DNA of 64,000 bases from Streptomyces kurssanovii. Lineage in GTDB: Bacteria > Actinomycetota > Actinomycetes > Streptomycetales > Streptomycetaceae. The first letter of the stretch is position 1. The number at the start of each line of letters is the position of its first letter. The stretch lies in contig NZ_BMTN01000001.1 in NCBI RefSeq assembly GCF_014649695.1, forward strand, positions 496,001 to 560,000. Reading direction: 5' to 3'. The notes below the pieces were generated by a model. That model worked only from the letters and a program-made list of their open reading frames with translations. It did not search any database and was not told the DNA's origin. Of this stretch, positions 36,172 through 45,627 are shown piece by piece. The translations under genes were made by a program, and so were the position numbers.

Positions 36172-36447
36172 TCACCGGTCCCGCCGGTAGCTGCCGCCGT
36201 CCTTCGTGCGGATCAGCAGACCCGCCACGACCAAATAGCGGCGCAGCGCCGCGCAGTCGTCGTGCACGGTGCGCAGCGCGTCGTTGACCTCGCGTTCGGT
36301 GTAGTCGCGGTCCCGCTCGAAGAGCGTCCCCGCGAGGTGCGCGAGCAGTTGCTCGCGACGGGCCGGCTTGCGGGGGATCGCGGTCAGCCGGCCGTGGGAG
36401 AAGAGCGCGTGCACGCTGTGAGCGGTGCTGGTTCCTTGATCGGACAT
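36172..36447 (-). CDS. DUF2087 protein
   Basis: The product is 91 aa from ATG 36447, behind CAGGAGG. It has the DUF2087 pattern: LFSHGRLTAIPRKPARREQLLAHLA, then LFERDRDYTEREVNDALRTVHDDCAALRRYLVVAGLLIRTKDGGSYRR. The last part is a winged-helix-like segment often fused to ArsR-type regulators. A DNA-binding or accessory regulatory role is plausible but unproved. It follows the MerR gene by 64 bp on the same strand, so the two may be co-transcribed. Confidence 0.85.
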   Translation of the reverse strand: MSDQGTSTAHSVHALFSHGRLTAIPRKPARREQLLAHLAGTLFERDRDYTEREVNDALRTVHDDCAALRRYLVVAGLLIRTKDGGSYRRDR

Positions 36448-36511
36448 GGCCGGAAGCCTCCTGCACCACCCGGTCCCGGGCAACTTGTTTACGCCGGCCC
36501 CGGGCACTGGT

Positions 36512-37243
36512 TCAATCCGCCTCCGTGTCGAACGCTGCCCGCAGCTCCTCCCGCAGGGAACGCTGGAACGCCGTCACCAATGCCTGGATCACCATCGGCT
36601 GCATATGGGCGGACAGCGACTTCATCGCCGCCACATGGTCCGGGTCCGACTCGCGTTCGCGGTAGGGGCCCCAGACCTCGTCACGGAACAGCCGGCTCAA
36701 GTCCTGTGCGGCGGCCCGCGCGTGCTCCAGCAGCACGGTGCGCGACGCGAGGATCGTCTCGTGCGCGATCGGCACGTCGAGCAGTTCCACGCCGAGCCGC
36801 AGCAGACCGCAGTCCAGGCGGTAGGTGTCCGGCGTGGACCGGTCCAGCACCCCCATCGCGGCCAGCCGGCCGACGTCCTGGTCGGACAGCGCCCTGCCCG
36901 CCCTGCGCTCCAGCTCCTCGCGGGTGACCTCCTCCGCCGACTCCGGGGCCCAGGACGCGACCAGCGCACGGTGGATCGCCAGGTCCTGCGCGCTCAGGTC
37001 CGGCGGCAGCTGCTCCAGGTAGCGTTCGATCGCGGCGAGGGTCATGCCCTGGTGCTGCAACTCCTCGATGAGGGCCAGCCGGGAGAGATGGTCCGTGCCG
37101 TAGTGCCCGACCCGGCGGGGGCCGATCACGGGCGGGGGCAGCAGCCCCCGCGTGCTGTAGAAGCGGATGGTGCGCACCGTGACCCCGGCGCGCGCGGCCA
37201 GTTCGTCGACGGTGAGCGTCGGCTCCTCGGTCCCGGTCGCCAT
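36512..37243 (-). CDS. MerR-family transcriptional regulator
   Basis: The product is 243 aa from ATG 37243 with GAAGGAGG upstream. The winged helix-turn-helix is at residues 9-75 (LTVDELAARAGVTVRTIRFYSTRGLLPPP, HYGTDHLSRLALIEELQHQGMTLAAIERYL). A C-terminal effector domain of about 150 aa follows, without the metal-binding cysteines of MerR/CueR, so it probably senses a small organic ligand. A perfect 12-bp inverted repeat lies 21-61 bp upstream, indicating autoregulation. Targets beyond itself and the downstream DUF2087 gene are unknown. Confidence 0.9.
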   Translation of the reverse strand: MATGTEEPTLTVDELAARAGVTVRTIRFYSTRGLLPPPVIGPRRVGHYGTDHLSRLALIEELQHQGMTLAAIERYLEQLPPDLSAQDLAIHRALVASWAPESAEEVTREELERRAGRALSDQDVGRLAAMGVLDRSTPDTYRLDCGLLRLGVELLDVPIAHETILASRTVLLEHARAAAQDLSRLFRDEVWGPYRERESDPDHVAAMKSLSAHMQPMVIQALVTAFQRSLREELRAAFDTEAD

Positions 37244-37263
37244 GAGGCCTCCTTCTGCGCTGA

Positions 37264-37304
37264 ACAACACCGGTGCAACAGTATTGCTGTCTCACCGGTG
37301 TTGT
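37264..37304. promoter_or_regulatory. MerR-type operator
   Basis: ACAACACCGGTG (37264-37275) and CACCGGTGTTGT (37293-37304) form a perfect 12-bp inverted repeat with a 17-base spacer that itself contains ACAG..CTGT. Long dyads of this kind with the promoter in between are typical binding sites of MerR regulators. Confidence 0.75.
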
Positions 37305-37355
37305 GAAAGATGCCGACGGGGCCGACCGCAGCGTCTGGTGATCAGGCGGAGCCGG

Positions 37356-38744
37356 TCAGTACGGGCGGCGGCTTCGGAGCTCCTGCTGAAACTCGACGAT
37401 GTCGGCGATCTGACTTTTCATGTACTCGCTGGTGGAGCCGGGATCGGTGAAGGGAGCGTCCCTGCGGTCGGTCACCTGTCCGGAGAAGGGGGAAACGCAG
37501 ACAGCGGGTCTCGTCACCGTCGGTGGCAGGGCCTCGGCGTTGTGGAGAACAAGCATGTCGGCGACGAAGCAGGTGACGGCTCCTTCGGCATCGCGGCCGA
37601 TCCACACGGGGTAGCTTCCGTCCCCGTAGCCGCTCAGGTACGCGATCAGGTTGATGCCGCTCGCGGGATCGGACACGGCGCATGAGTGCCTGTCGGCCTC
37701 CCACTCCGTCAGCTGGTGTTCGCAGATCTTCGGGAGCGTGTCCCGGCCCGAGGCGTCGAGGAAACAGGCCGTGCCTGAATCGACCCCGAACCCGTAGAAC
37801 TCCCCGGAGCCCAGGAGGCGGGCGTCCTCTCCCGGCCGTAGCGCGGGTTCCCAGGTGACGGCCGGCTTGTCGAGGATCCGCAACATCGCGGCGGGGGTCT
37901 CCCCCCAGTCGTCCCCCTCCCAACGCATGGTGGAGATCAGCACGGGGTAGTCGCCGGGCGGCACGGTGACGGTGAACGGCGGAGCGCCGTGGATGGTGAA
38001 GGGATCCCCTGCGATCACGGAGCCCGTGGGAAGACTGAGCAGTCCCGCCCGAGCGGGCTCTGCGATCACTGCAGTGCGCTCCTCATCGGAGGCCAGACGG
38101 GTTCCGGGGGTGAAGAGTGCTTCGAGGTGCCGCGGCTGCAACGGCATGGGAGCAGACCACGAAGCTTCCCCATGGGAGACCGGCGTTTCCGCGCGGGGTG
38201 GTGTCGGAACCAAGGCGATCGGGCCGGTCAGCCCGAGCATTCGGGCGTCGACGTAGCCCGCCCACGCACCGAACTCGGCCTTGGCCACTGTGCGGTGCTC
38301 AGCGGGGACATCCGTGCCGACCTGCAGAGATCCACCGGAGTCCAATTTCCGGCGGGCCCGCCCGTCCGGGCTGATCGTCAGGGTGAACCGCCAAGCACCT
38401 TCAGGAGAATCGGTCCCCGTCCCGGTCCCGGATGCGGGGCGCCGCTGCTCGTATCTCCGCAGGTGCAGCCTGCCCGCCTCCAGTTGTCGGTACTGGTACT
38501 CCTGGGTTCGCCGTGCCTGGCCGTCGAAGAGGAAGAGCCCGAGGTACCCGTGCCGCCAGTCCACCTGGAACAAGGCCTTCGCCTGCCCTTGGAAGGAGAG
38601 CAGCACGGCGTACGGCTCACCCGATTCATCCCGGCGGCGGGCTTCACTCTCCGGCACGAGGGTGCTTGCCGCGCGCGCTACGGGATCCCAGCCCTCGCAG
38701 TACGTCACGTCCACCGTGCAGACGCTCTCGACCACCATGCCCAC
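37356..38744 (-). CDS. DUF4241-domain protein
   Basis: The product is 462 aa from GTG 38744, or 460 aa from ATG 38738. The C-terminal half, about residues 215-440, fits DUF4241: GSVIAGDPFTI, PPGDYPVLIS, FYGFGVDSGTACFLDA, SGYGDGSYPVWIGRD and EGAVTCFVADMLVL. The N-terminal half is beta-rich with no known domain. DUF4241 proteins are cytoplasmic, of unknown activity, and are often seen near polymorphic-toxin or immunity genes. No toxin partner is visible here. It is divergent from the macro-domain gene, 153 bp apart. Confidence 0.7.
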   Translation of the reverse strand: MGMVVESVCTVDVTYCEGWDPVARAASTLVPESEARRRDESGEPYAVLLSFQGQAKALFQVDWRHGYLGLFLFDGQARRTQEYQYRQLEAGRLHLRRYEQRRPASGTGTGTDSPEGAWRFTLTISPDGRARRKLDSGGSLQVGTDVPAEHRTVAKAEFGAWAGYVDARMLGLTGPIALVPTPPRAETPVSHGEASWSAPMPLQPRHLEALFTPGTRLASDEERTAVIAEPARAGLLSLPTGSVIAGDPFTIHGAPPFTVTVPPGDYPVLISTMRWEGDDWGETPAAMLRILDKPAVTWEPALRPGEDARLLGSGEFYGFGVDSGTACFLDASGRDTLPKICEHQLTEWEADRHSCAVSDPASGINLIAYLSGYGDGSYPVWIGRDAEGAVTCFVADMLVLHNAEALPPTVTRPAVCVSPFSGQVTDRRDAPFTDPGSTSEYMKSQIADIVEFQQELRSRRPY

Positions 38745-38897
38745 CCCTGTTCGAACCTCATTGTGATCCCGATCGCGTCACCGTAGCGACCGGCACCGAC
38801 ACCCAGCCGCGCGGGATGCCGCTCGGCACCGGCAGCCCGGCAGCCCGGCAGGCACTTGGTCGGGTCCGATGTCAGTGGCGGAGCCTACGGTGGTGCC

Positions 38898-39377
38898 ATG
38901 TCCGAGATCAGATACGTCCGGGGGGACGCCACCGCGCCGCAGGCGAAAGGCGTCAAGCTGATCGTGCATGTGTGCAACGACCTCGGCGGCTGGGGCAAGG
39001 GCTTCGTCCTCGCCCTGTCCCGCCGCTGGCCGGAGCCCGAGGCGGCCTACCGCCGCTGGCACCGGGAGCGCGCGGGCAACGACTTCGCGCTGGGCGCCGC
39101 GCAGTTCGTCCAGGTCGACCCGTATGTGTGGGTGGGCAACATGGTGGGTCAGCGGGGGATACGCACCGGCAGCAAGGGGGTGCCCGTGCGGTACGAGGCG
39201 ATCGACAGGGCCCTGGCGGCGGTGGGGGACAAGGCCGTCGAGCTGGGCGCCTCCGTCCATATGCCGCGCATCGGCTGCGGTCTCGCGGGCGGCACATGGT
39301 CGCGGATCGAACCGCTGATAGCCGCCCGGCTGACGGCCCGCTCCATACCGGTCACGGTCTACGACCACGGCGACTGA
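38898..39377 (+). CDS. Macro-domain protein
   Basis: The product is 159 aa from ATG 38898. It has the macro fold pattern IRYVRGDATAPQAKGVKLIVHVCND with a GGWGKGF loop, then VHMPRIGCGLAGGTWSRIEPLI, the phosphate-binding glycine turn. Macro domains bind or hydrolyse ADP-ribose derivatives, including Appr-1''-p from tRNA splicing and ADP-ribosylated targets. This compact single-domain form resembles the ALC1/TARG1-like or Poa1p-like group. It is monocistronic and ends at a shared hairpin terminator. Confidence 0.88.
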   Translation: MSEIRYVRGDATAPQAKGVKLIVHVCNDLGGWGKGFVLALSRRWPEPEAAYRRWHRERAGNDFALGAAQFVQVDPYVWVGNMVGQRGIRTGSKGVPVRYEAIDRALAAVGDKAVELGASVHMPRIGCGLAGGTWSRIEPLIAARLTARSIPVTVYDHGD

Positions 39378-39401
39378 CCCCGGCCCGCGCCGGACACGCC
39401 G

Positions 39402-39431
39402 AGGGCGTGCCCGGGGGAATGGGCACGCCCT
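39402..39431. terminator. Bidirectional hairpin between the macro-domain and protease genes
   Basis: AGGGCGTGCCC (39402-39412) and GGGCACGCCCT (39421-39431) are an 11-bp perfect inverted repeat with an eight-base loop, between two convergent genes. Confidence 0.85.
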
Positions 39432-39459
39432 GGTGTGCGGAGCCGGTTCGGAGCCGGGG

Positions 39460-40536
39460 TCAGTAGACGGCGACGCCGTAGGCGGCGAGCGCCTCCTTGA
39501 CCGGCTGGTGGAGTGCCGAGCCGTTCGATCCCGTGCAGCCCGCGCTGCCGGAGTGGATGCCCAGCGCCGTCGAGCCGGCGAAGTGGGCGCCGCCGCTGTC
39601 GCCGCCCGCGGAGCAGGCGGTGGTGCGGACGAGGTTGTACACCGGTCCGTCGCCGTAGTTCACGGTGACGTTCACAGCGGTCACCGTGCCGCTGGTGAGC
39701 CGGGTGGTGGAGCCGCTCTTGCGGATGGACTGGCCGACGATCGCGTCCGCCGCGGAGGTGATGTCCTGGTGGCTGCCGTTGTACAGGTTGACGTTCCCCG
39801 CGGGCCGGGAGCCGTCGGTGTAGCGGACGATGCCGTAGTCGTTGGTCGGGAAGCTGGTGCCCTCCCGGGTGCCGATCGAGGGCCCGTCGGACGTGGCGGA
39901 CCAGCTGCTCGCGGAGTTGGTGCAGTGCCCGGCGGTCAGGAAGTAACGGGTCGTCGACTTCGACACGTTGAAGGCGGCGGAGCAGCGGTAGCCTCCGCCG
40001 TAGATCGCCTCGCCGCCCGCCACCTCCTTCTTGAACGCGCCGGCGACGCGTTTGATGCTCACGGCGTCGCCGAGCCGGGCGGCGACGCCCCGCAGCTTCG
40101 CCATGGAGGCCGCGGACACGGTGCTGTCGGCCTCGACCGCGACCTGGTTGGTCGACGGGTCGATGCCCCACGACGTCCCGATGATCTTGGCCTTGGACTC
40201 CAGGGTGTCCATGGCGGCCCGCAACTGGGCCATGCTCCGCGTGACGATCTCGGCGCGGGCTCCCGTGACCCGCACCTCCTCCGCGGCCGCGGCGTCGATG
40301 ACGGTCACGACAAGTTCGCCGCTGGCGGCGTCGAGGTACGAACCCGCGGTGCGGTCGCCGAGGTCGCGTTCGAGGGAGGTGTGCAGGGCGTACTGGGCGG
40401 GTGAGGCGGCGACGCCGGGGCTCGGGTTCCCGGAGGAGTCGGACCCGGCGGCGCCGGCCGTTCCGGAGCCGAGGCCGACGGCGGTCAGGGCCAGCAGGGC
40501 GGGGAGGCAGATGCGCGCGCGGAGCGTGCGTCTCAT
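39460..40536 (-). CDS. Streptogrisin-type serine protease (S1, alpha-lytic family)
   Basis: The product is 358 aa. A signal peptide (LPALLALTAVGLGSGTAGAA) precedes a pro-domain of about 140 aa (EIVTRSMAQLRAAMDTL, VSIKRVAGAF) and a mature protease beginning near AIYGGGYRCSAAF. The catalytic triad is H in FLTAGHCTN, D in TNDYGIVRY and S in SAGGDSGGAHF. Cysteine pairs match streptogrisins. ATG 40536 is chosen because AAGGAG lies nine bases upstream. ATG 40554 is part of that site's own sequence. The pro-region acts as a folding chaperone in the family. A palindrome upstream may regulate it. Confidence 0.92.
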   Translation of the reverse strand: MRRTLRARICLPALLALTAVGLGSGTAGAAGSDSSGNPSPGVAASPAQYALHTSLERDLGDRTAGSYLDAASGELVVTVIDAAAAEEVRVTGARAEIVTRSMAQLRAAMDTLESKAKIIGTSWGIDPSTNQVAVEADSTVSAASMAKLRGVAARLGDAVSIKRVAGAFKKEVAGGEAIYGGGYRCSAAFNVSKSTTRYFLTAGHCTNSASSWSATSDGPSIGTREGTSFPTNDYGIVRYTDGSRPAGNVNLYNGSHQDITSAADAIVGQSIRKSGSTTRLTSGTVTAVNVTVNYGDGPVYNLVRTTACSAGGDSGGAHFAGSTALGIHSGSAGCTGSNGSALHQPVKEALAAYGVAVY

Positions 40537-40588
40537 GGGGGGCTTCTCCTTCATTCGAGTCCGTGTGGGGGTTGCCTGACGGCAAAGT

Positions 40589-40603
40589 GGACTGGACCAG
40601 TCC
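40589..40603. promoter_or_regulatory. Palindrome upstream of the protease gene
   Basis: GGACTGGACCAGTCC is a perfect seven-base inverted repeat around one central base, 53-67 bp before the protease start. Position and symmetry suggest an operator. No regulator is known to me for this exact sequence. Confidence 0.5.
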
Positions 40604-40667
40604 GGAGTGCGGACTCAATGTGGCATGGCCCTGACATAGGCACAAGACCGACGTCGGCGGCTTGCGC

Positions 40668-41669
40668 CTACTGGCCGGAGGCAATCACCGGATAGTGGTC
40701 GCTGAGATTCGTGTACGTGTACGTGGTGCCCCAGCTGGAGACGGACCACGGCACGCTGACCTCCTTGATCACCTCATTGGTCCAGCCGGAGGGCCGGGCG
40801 TGCCCCGCACGGTGCAGCACATGGTCGAGGTCCTCCCGCGGGTCGTCGGGGTAGCGCTCCGCCGCGATCGAGTTCTCCTCGGTGTCGAAGGAGTACGGGT
40901 GCCCCGTCCGCGCGTCCGCCCCGGCCAAGCCGGCGTCGGCGAGCATCGAGGTGTACTCGGCCGAGCGGGAGTCCACATTGAAGTCGCCCGCCACGACGAC
41001 CTGTTCGGACGCCGGGATGTTCTTCGCGTCCAGGAACGCGTCCATCGCCCGGAACTGACGGCTGCGCATCTCCGCCGCCTCACCCGCGTCGCAGCCGGGG
41101 TCGGTGGACTGCGCGTGCGTGCCCACCACGTGCACCCTGGTGCCGTTCACATCGAGGACGGTGTAGACGAAGCCCTTGTTCGACCACCAGTCCGCGCCAC
41201 AGGCGTCCTTGTAGACGTACTGCTCCTTGCGGATGATCGGCCACTTGCTGAGGACCGCGACCCCGCCGTCCTCCGGGGTGGTCGACGAGTACGAGCCGCC
41301 GGTCGCGTCCCAGCCGTCCTTGCTCCGGCCCATCACCGGCGTACGGTGCGGGTACTTGGCGGCGGCGCCCTGCAGCAGCGCCTCGGACGAGGAGTTGTCG
41401 AACGCCTCCTGGAGCACGACGACGTCGTTGCCCTGGAAGAACGACGCCGCCGGTATCGCGGCGGCCCGGTGGTCCTGGCCCCAGTTCGGGTAGAGGGACT
41501 TGCTGAACAGGAACGCGTTGTACGTGAGGACCTTCAGACCCGGCGCCGCCCCGGCCGGTGCGGCTGATGCCTTGGGCGCCGCGCCGGCCAGGGCGGTGGC
41601 GGCGAGCACGGCGGACAGGGCGGCGGACACGGCGGCGCCAGGGACACGGCGGAGCTCGGAGTGCGGCAC
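40668..41669 (-). CDS. Secreted sphingomyelinase C-like phosphodiesterase
   Basis: The product is 333 aa from GTG 41669, behind GGGAG. A Sec signal ending ASA is followed by the DNase I-like endonuclease/exonuclease/phosphatase fold: LKVLTYNAFLF, VVVLQEAFDN (metal-binding Glu), VVGTHAQS, VVAGDFNVDS, EDLDHVLHR and NLSDHYPVIA (catalytic His). This order and the two-cysteine loop (DACGADWW...DPGCDAG) match bacterial neutral sphingomyelinases. It probably hydrolyses sphingomyelin or related phospholipids outside the cell. It is monocistronic. Confidence 0.88.
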   Translation of the reverse strand: MPHSELRRVPGAAVSAALSAVLAATALAGAAPKASAAPAGAAPGLKVLTYNAFLFSKSLYPNWGQDHRAAAIPAASFFQGNDVVVLQEAFDNSSSEALLQGAAAKYPHRTPVMGRSKDGWDATGGSYSSTTPEDGGVAVLSKWPIIRKEQYVYKDACGADWWSNKGFVYTVLDVNGTRVHVVGTHAQSTDPGCDAGEAAEMRSRQFRAMDAFLDAKNIPASEQVVVAGDFNVDSRSAEYTSMLADAGLAGADARTGHPYSFDTEENSIAAERYPDDPREDLDHVLHRAGHARPSGWTNEVIKEVSVPWSVSSWGTTYTYTNLSDHYPVIASGQ

Positions 41670-41789
41670 AGAATCTCCCGTTCGTGGTGGGGGGTTCCAC
41701 CGGTCGACGGACCGGCGCCGCACATCAAAGCAGCCGTAGTTACCTTCTGGTAATGGGTAGGTGCCCGGTTTCTGTATCCCGCACGGCGG

Positions 41790-42248
41790 TCAGGGGTTGA
41801 GTGGAAGCTTGAAGCCCACATGCGAGCCCGTGAAGCCGAGTTGCTCGTAGAAGCGGTGGGCGTCGGGACGGGCCGCGTCCGAGGTCAGCTGGACCAGTTG
41901 GCAGCCCTGCTTGCGGGATTCCTCGATCGCCCACTCGATCAGCTGCCGGCCGAGACCCTGGCCACGCTCCGAGCTGTGGACGCGTACGCCCTCGATGATC
42001 GAACGGGTGCTGCCGCGCCGGGACAGACCCGGAACGACGGTCAGCTGGAGCGTGCCGACGACGGTGTCACCGCGCTCGGCCACCATCAGCAGCTGGTTCG
42101 GGTCGGTCCGCAGTCGTTCGTACGCCGTCAGATAGGGACTCAGGTCGTCGGGCGACTCACGCGTCGCTCCCAGGGCGTCGTCGGCGAGCATGGCCACGAT
42201 GGCGGGGATGTCGTCCGCGACGGCGGACCTGATCATGATATCCGTCAT
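41790..42248 (-). CDS. GNAT-family N-acetyltransferase
   Basis: The product is 152 aa from ATG 42248. The acetyl-CoA-binding motif is EGVRVHSSERGQGLGRQLIEWAIEESRKQGCQLVQLTSD, followed by HRFYEQLGFTGSHVGFKLPL. The first strand-helix (MIRSAVADDIPAIVAML) is typical of the fold. The substrate is not predictable. The gene is divergent from the MpaB-family gene, 169 bp apart. Confidence 0.9.
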   Translation of the reverse strand: MTDIMIRSAVADDIPAIVAMLADDALGATRESPDDLSPYLTAYERLRTDPNQLLMVAERGDTVVGTLQLTVVPGLSRRGSTRSIIEGVRVHSSERGQGLGRQLIEWAIEESRKQGCQLVQLTSDAARPDAHRFYEQLGFTGSHVGFKLPLNP

Positions 42249-42417
42249 GCGCCGCATGCTATCCGCACGGGCGTTCGCCACCGGGCGCGGCGGGGAGCAG
42301 GTGGGGAGGGGGACCGGCCGGAGGGAATGGGGCGGCTGATGCCGGTGGGGCCGGTGATCCGCGCGGCGCATACTGAGAGGTGACAGGCGGGCCGAGCAGA
42401 GAGCAGCGTGGAAGCAC

Positions 42418-43293
42418 ATGAGCAGGGCAGCCGCGGACGAGCCCCAGCCACCACCGCCGGGCGGTGTTCTGTGGAGCCTCGCCGGTGACGTCCGCGCCCT
42501 GCTGATGCTGCCCGCGGCGCTCACCATGCAGGTCGCCCATCCCGCCGTCGGCGCGGGTGTCGACGAGCACTCCGTCTTCCGCACCGACCCCTGGGGCCGC
42601 GGCGAAAGGTCCCTGCGCTCGCTCCAGTTGTGGATCTACGGCGGTGAGGCGGCCGCCGCGGAGGGCCGCAGGCTCCGCGAACTGCACCGCACCATCCAGG
42701 GCACCGACGCGCACGGCCGCCGCTATCACGCGCTCAGTCCGGCCTACTACTCCTGGGTCCATGCCACCGGCTTCCCCGTGTACCGGCACGCCGCCCAGTA
42801 CCTGGTGCGTGAACTCACCGAGGCCGAGGAGCGGCAGCTCTACGCGGAATGGCTCCAGGTCGGCCGGATACTCGGCCTCCACGACCGGGACATGCCGCAG
42901 ACGATCGGGGAGTTCTGGCCCTACTACCGCAAGGTCCTGGCGGACGAACTCGAGGCCACCGTCGTCGTCCGCGAACTGGTGGACGTGGACCAGCCCGTCC
43001 CGCCGCCCGACCGGGGACCGCGAGCCGTCCGAGTGCTGCTGCGCGCACTGTGGCCGCTGCTGCGCCCGCCGCTGGCCCGGTTCCGCCGGTTCATGACCAT
43101 CGGACTGATGCCGCCGGACGCCCGCGAGGCCATCGGTCTGCCCTGGACCGGCGCGCAGGAGCGCCGGCTGCGGCGCTTCGCCGGGGTCGTACGGGCCGTG
43201 GTGCCCGTACTCCCCGAGCGGCTGCGCTACCTGCCCCTGGCCCGCGAGGCGCGCCGGGCGGAGCGGCTCAGATCAGGCCTCCACGCTCGATGA
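42418..43293 (+). CDS. MpaB-family (DUF2236) oxygenase-like protein
   Basis: The product is 291 aa from ATG 42418. It carries the DUF2236 helical pattern: [34 protein letters not shown], then [24 protein letters not shown] with histidines that bind heme in family members, and a third helix near [12 protein letters not shown]. The family includes latex-clearing protein and the fungal mycophenolate enzyme MpaB. The substrate is unknown. Its 3' end overlaps the convergent beta-glucosidase gene by 26 bp. Confidence 0.82.
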   Translation: MSRAAADEPQPPPPGGVLWSLAGDVRALLMLPAALTMQVAHPAVGAGVDEHSVFRTDPWGRGERSLRSLQLWIYGGEAAAAEGRRLRELHRTIQGTDAHGRRYHALSPAYYSWVHATGFPVYRHAAQYLVRELTEAEERQLYAEWLQVGRILGLHDRDMPQTIGEFWPYYRKVLADELEATVVVRELVDVDQPVPPPDRGPRAVRVLLRALWPLLRPPLARFRRFMTIGLMPPDAREAIGLPWTGAQERRLRRFAGVVRAVVPVLPERLRYLPLAREARRAERLRSGLHAR

Positions 43294-44668
43294 CCGACGC
43301 GTACCAGCGCGCACTGTCCTTGAACGTGCGGCGCTGGGTGGCGAAGTCGACGTGCACGATGCCGAACCGCTTGCTGTAGCCGTACGCCCACTCGAAGTTG
43401 TCGAGCAGCGACCAGAGGAAGTAGCCGCGCACATCGGCGCCGTCCGCGATCGCCCGGTGCACGGCGGACAGGTGCGCGTGCAGATAGGCCACCCGCTCGG
43501 GGTCCTTCACCTCGCCGGACGGGTCGGCGTAGTCGTCGTACGCGGCGCCGTTCTCGGTGATCACCAGGGGTACGCCCGGCAGGTCGTCGCGTAGCCGGAT
43601 GAGCAGCTCGTGCAGCCCGTCGGCGTCGACCGGCCAGTCCATCGCGGTGCGCGGACCGGGCGCGGGGAGGAACCGTACGTGCTGCTCGGCGCCCGCCCAC
43701 GGGGAGGGGGCCGCCGCGCCGGAACCCGCGGCGACGACGGTGGGGGAGTAGTAGTTGATGCCCAGCGAGTCGATCGGGGTGGACGTCACGTCCAGGTCCC
43801 CCTCGAGGACGAACGACCAGTCGGTGACCGGCGCCGTGTCCATGACGAGGTCCTCGGGCAGCCGGCCGCGGAAGACCGGGTCGAGGAAGATGCGGTTGCC
43901 CACGGCGTCGATGCGGCGGGCCGCGTCCAGGTCGGCGGGCGAGTCGGAATGCGCCCGCACGGCATGGAGGTTGAGCGTCAGGGACACCTCGGCGGACGGC
44001 GGCAGTACGGCGCGCAGCACCTGCGCGGCCCAGCCGTGCGCCAGGTTCAGGTGGTGCGCGGCGCGCAGCGACGCCAGGGGAGAGGTTCGGCCGGGGGCGT
44101 GTTCCCCGCTGCCGTAGCCGAGGAAGGCGGCGCACCACGGCTCGTTGAGCGTCGTCCAGGTCGCGACCCGGTCGCCGAGCGCCTCGGCCATGATCCCCGC
44201 GTAGTCGCCGAAGCGCTGCGCGGTCTCACGCTGCGGCCAGCCGCCGGCGTCCTCCAGCTCCTGCGGCAGGTCCCAGTGGTAGAGCGTGGCCACCGGCCGG
44301 ATGCCGGCGCCGCGCAGCTCGTCGACGAGCCTGCGGTAGAAGTCGAGGCCCTTCTGCACGGCGGGACCGCGGCCGGTGGGCTGGACCCGCGGCCAGGCGA
44401 TCGAGAACCGGTAGTCGGTGACGCCGAGGCGGCGCATCAGGGCGACGTCCTCGTGCATCCGGTGGTAGTGGTCGGCGGCGATGTCGCCGGTGTCGCCGTT
44501 GCGGACCTTGCCGGGGGTACGGCTGAACGTGTCCCAGATGGAGGGGGTACGGCCGTCCTCGGCGGCCGCGCCCTCGATCTGGTAGGCGGCGGTGGCGGTG
44601 CCCCAGCGGAATCCGGCGGGGAACCGGAGTGTCGTCGTGGCGTCGGGGCGTGCGTCGAGCGCGGTCAT
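43268..44668 (-). CDS. GH1 beta-glucosidase
   Basis: The product is 466 aa from ATG 44668. GH1 hallmarks are [25 protein letters not shown], the acid/base glutamate in [10 protein letters not shown] (near 164), and the nucleophile glutamate in [10 protein letters not shown] (near 365). It lacks a signal peptide, so it acts inside the cell. It lies downstream of the sugar importer genes in the same direction with only 50 bp between. It should split the imported beta-glucosides, probably laminaribiose or -triose given the GH81 enzyme opposite, with cellobiose as the alternative. This is the layout of the cebEFG-bglC loci of streptomycetes. Confidence 0.93.
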   Translation of the reverse strand: MTALDARPDATTTLRFPAGFRWGTATAAYQIEGAAAEDGRTPSIWDTFSRTPGKVRNGDTGDIAADHYHRMHEDVALMRRLGVTDYRFSIAWPRVQPTGRGPAVQKGLDFYRRLVDELRGAGIRPVATLYHWDLPQELEDAGGWPQRETAQRFGDYAGIMAEALGDRVATWTTLNEPWCAAFLGYGSGEHAPGRTSPLASLRAAHHLNLAHGWAAQVLRAVLPPSAEVSLTLNLHAVRAHSDSPADLDAARRIDAVGNRIFLDPVFRGRLPEDLVMDTAPVTDWSFVLEGDLDVTSTPIDSLGINYYSPTVVAAGSGAAAPSPWAGAEQHVRFLPAPGPRTAMDWPVDADGLHELLIRLRDDLPGVPLVITENGAAYDDYADPSGEVKDPERVAYLHAHLSAVHRAIADGADVRGYFLWSLLDNFEWAYGYSKRFGIVHVDFATQRRTFKDSARWYASVIERGGLI

Positions 44669-44718
44669 GAGGTGGAACTCCCAAGGAGTGAGACGTCGGT
44701 GCGGAGGCGGTGGATCGG

Positions 44719-45627
44719 TCAGCCCTTGACCGCGCCCTGCATGATGCCGCCGACGATCTGGCGGCCGAGCAGGCCGAAGACCAGCAGCACGGGGAGCGTG
44801 CCCAGCAGGGTGCCCGCCATGATCACGGACTGGTCGTGGACGTAGCCGCCGCCGAGCTGGCGCAGCGCCACCTGGACGGTCGGTTCCTGCGAGGAGAGCG
44901 CGACGATCGGCCAGAAGAAGTCGTTCCAGGCGGCCATGAAGGTCAGCATGCCGAGCACGGCCATGCCGGGCCGCGCGATCGGCACCACGATCGACCAGAA
45001 GATCCGGGCGGTGGAGGCGCCGTCCACGCGGGCCGCTTCGATCAGCTCGTCCGGCAGCGACTGCACGAGGTACTGGCGCATGAAGAAGACACCGAAGGCG
45101 GACACCAGCCCGGGCAGGATCACCGCCTGGAGCTGGTTCACCCACTGGAGTTCGGCGATCAGCATGAACAGCGGGATGACGCCCAGCTGCGGCGGGATCA
45201 TCATGGTGCCGACCGTGATCGCGAGCAGGGCGCCGCGGCCGCGGAAGCGCAGTTTGGCGAAGGCGAAGCCGGCGAGCGTGCAGCACAGGACGGTGCCGAC
45301 GGTGATGGAGCCGGAGACGATGAAGGAGTTGACCAGCGCCTTGCCGATGTCCGCCTCCTCCATCACCGCCTCGAAGTTGCGGATCAGGTTGGGGCCGGGC
45401 AGCAGGGTCGGCGGGACCTTCGCCAGGTCGGCGTTGGAACGGCTGGCGGCGACGATCGTCCAGTAGAAGGGGAAGGCGGAGACCAGTACGGCGGCGATCA
45501 GGATGGCGTAGGCGAGCTTGCCGCCCTTCATCGTGCGGCCCGCGCCGGACTTCCGCCTGCGGCGCCCCGGCACCTGCGCCTTCTCGGTGGCCGGCTGCTT
45601 CGTCGGCGGTGCGGCGAGCGCGGTCAT
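44719..45627 (-). CDS. Sugar ABC transporter permease, MalG/CebG type
   Basis: The product is 302 aa with six predicted membrane segments, after a basic cytoplasmic N-terminus ([13 protein letters not shown]). The ATPase-contact EAA loop is present as [28 protein letters not shown]. It starts within the stop of the other permease (ATGA). It forms the importer with the binding protein and MalF-type permease. No ATPase is encoded here, so a shared MsiK-type ATPase elsewhere probably powers it, as is known for Streptomyces sugar importers. Confidence 0.93.
   Translation of the reverse strand: MTALAAPPTKQPATEKAQVPGRRRRKSGAGRTMKGGKLAYAILIAAVLVSAFPFYWTIVAASRSNADLAKVPPTLLPGPNLIRNFEAVMEEADIGKALVNSFIVSGSITVGTVLCCTLAGFAFAKLRFRGRGALLAITVGTMMIPPQLGVIPLFMLIAELQWVNQLQAVILPGLVSAFGVFFMRQYLVQSLPDELIEAARVDGASTARIFWSIVVPIARPGMAVLGMLTFMAAWNDFFWPIVALSSQEPTVQVALRQLGGGYVHDQSVIMAGTLLGTLPVLLVFGLLGRQIVGGIMQGAVKG

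Noticed and set aside
40589-40603. DasR operator before the protease gene
   Set aside because: The half-sites ACTGG/CCAGT resemble the DasR consensus, but the central spacing is too short (11 instead of 16 bases overall).
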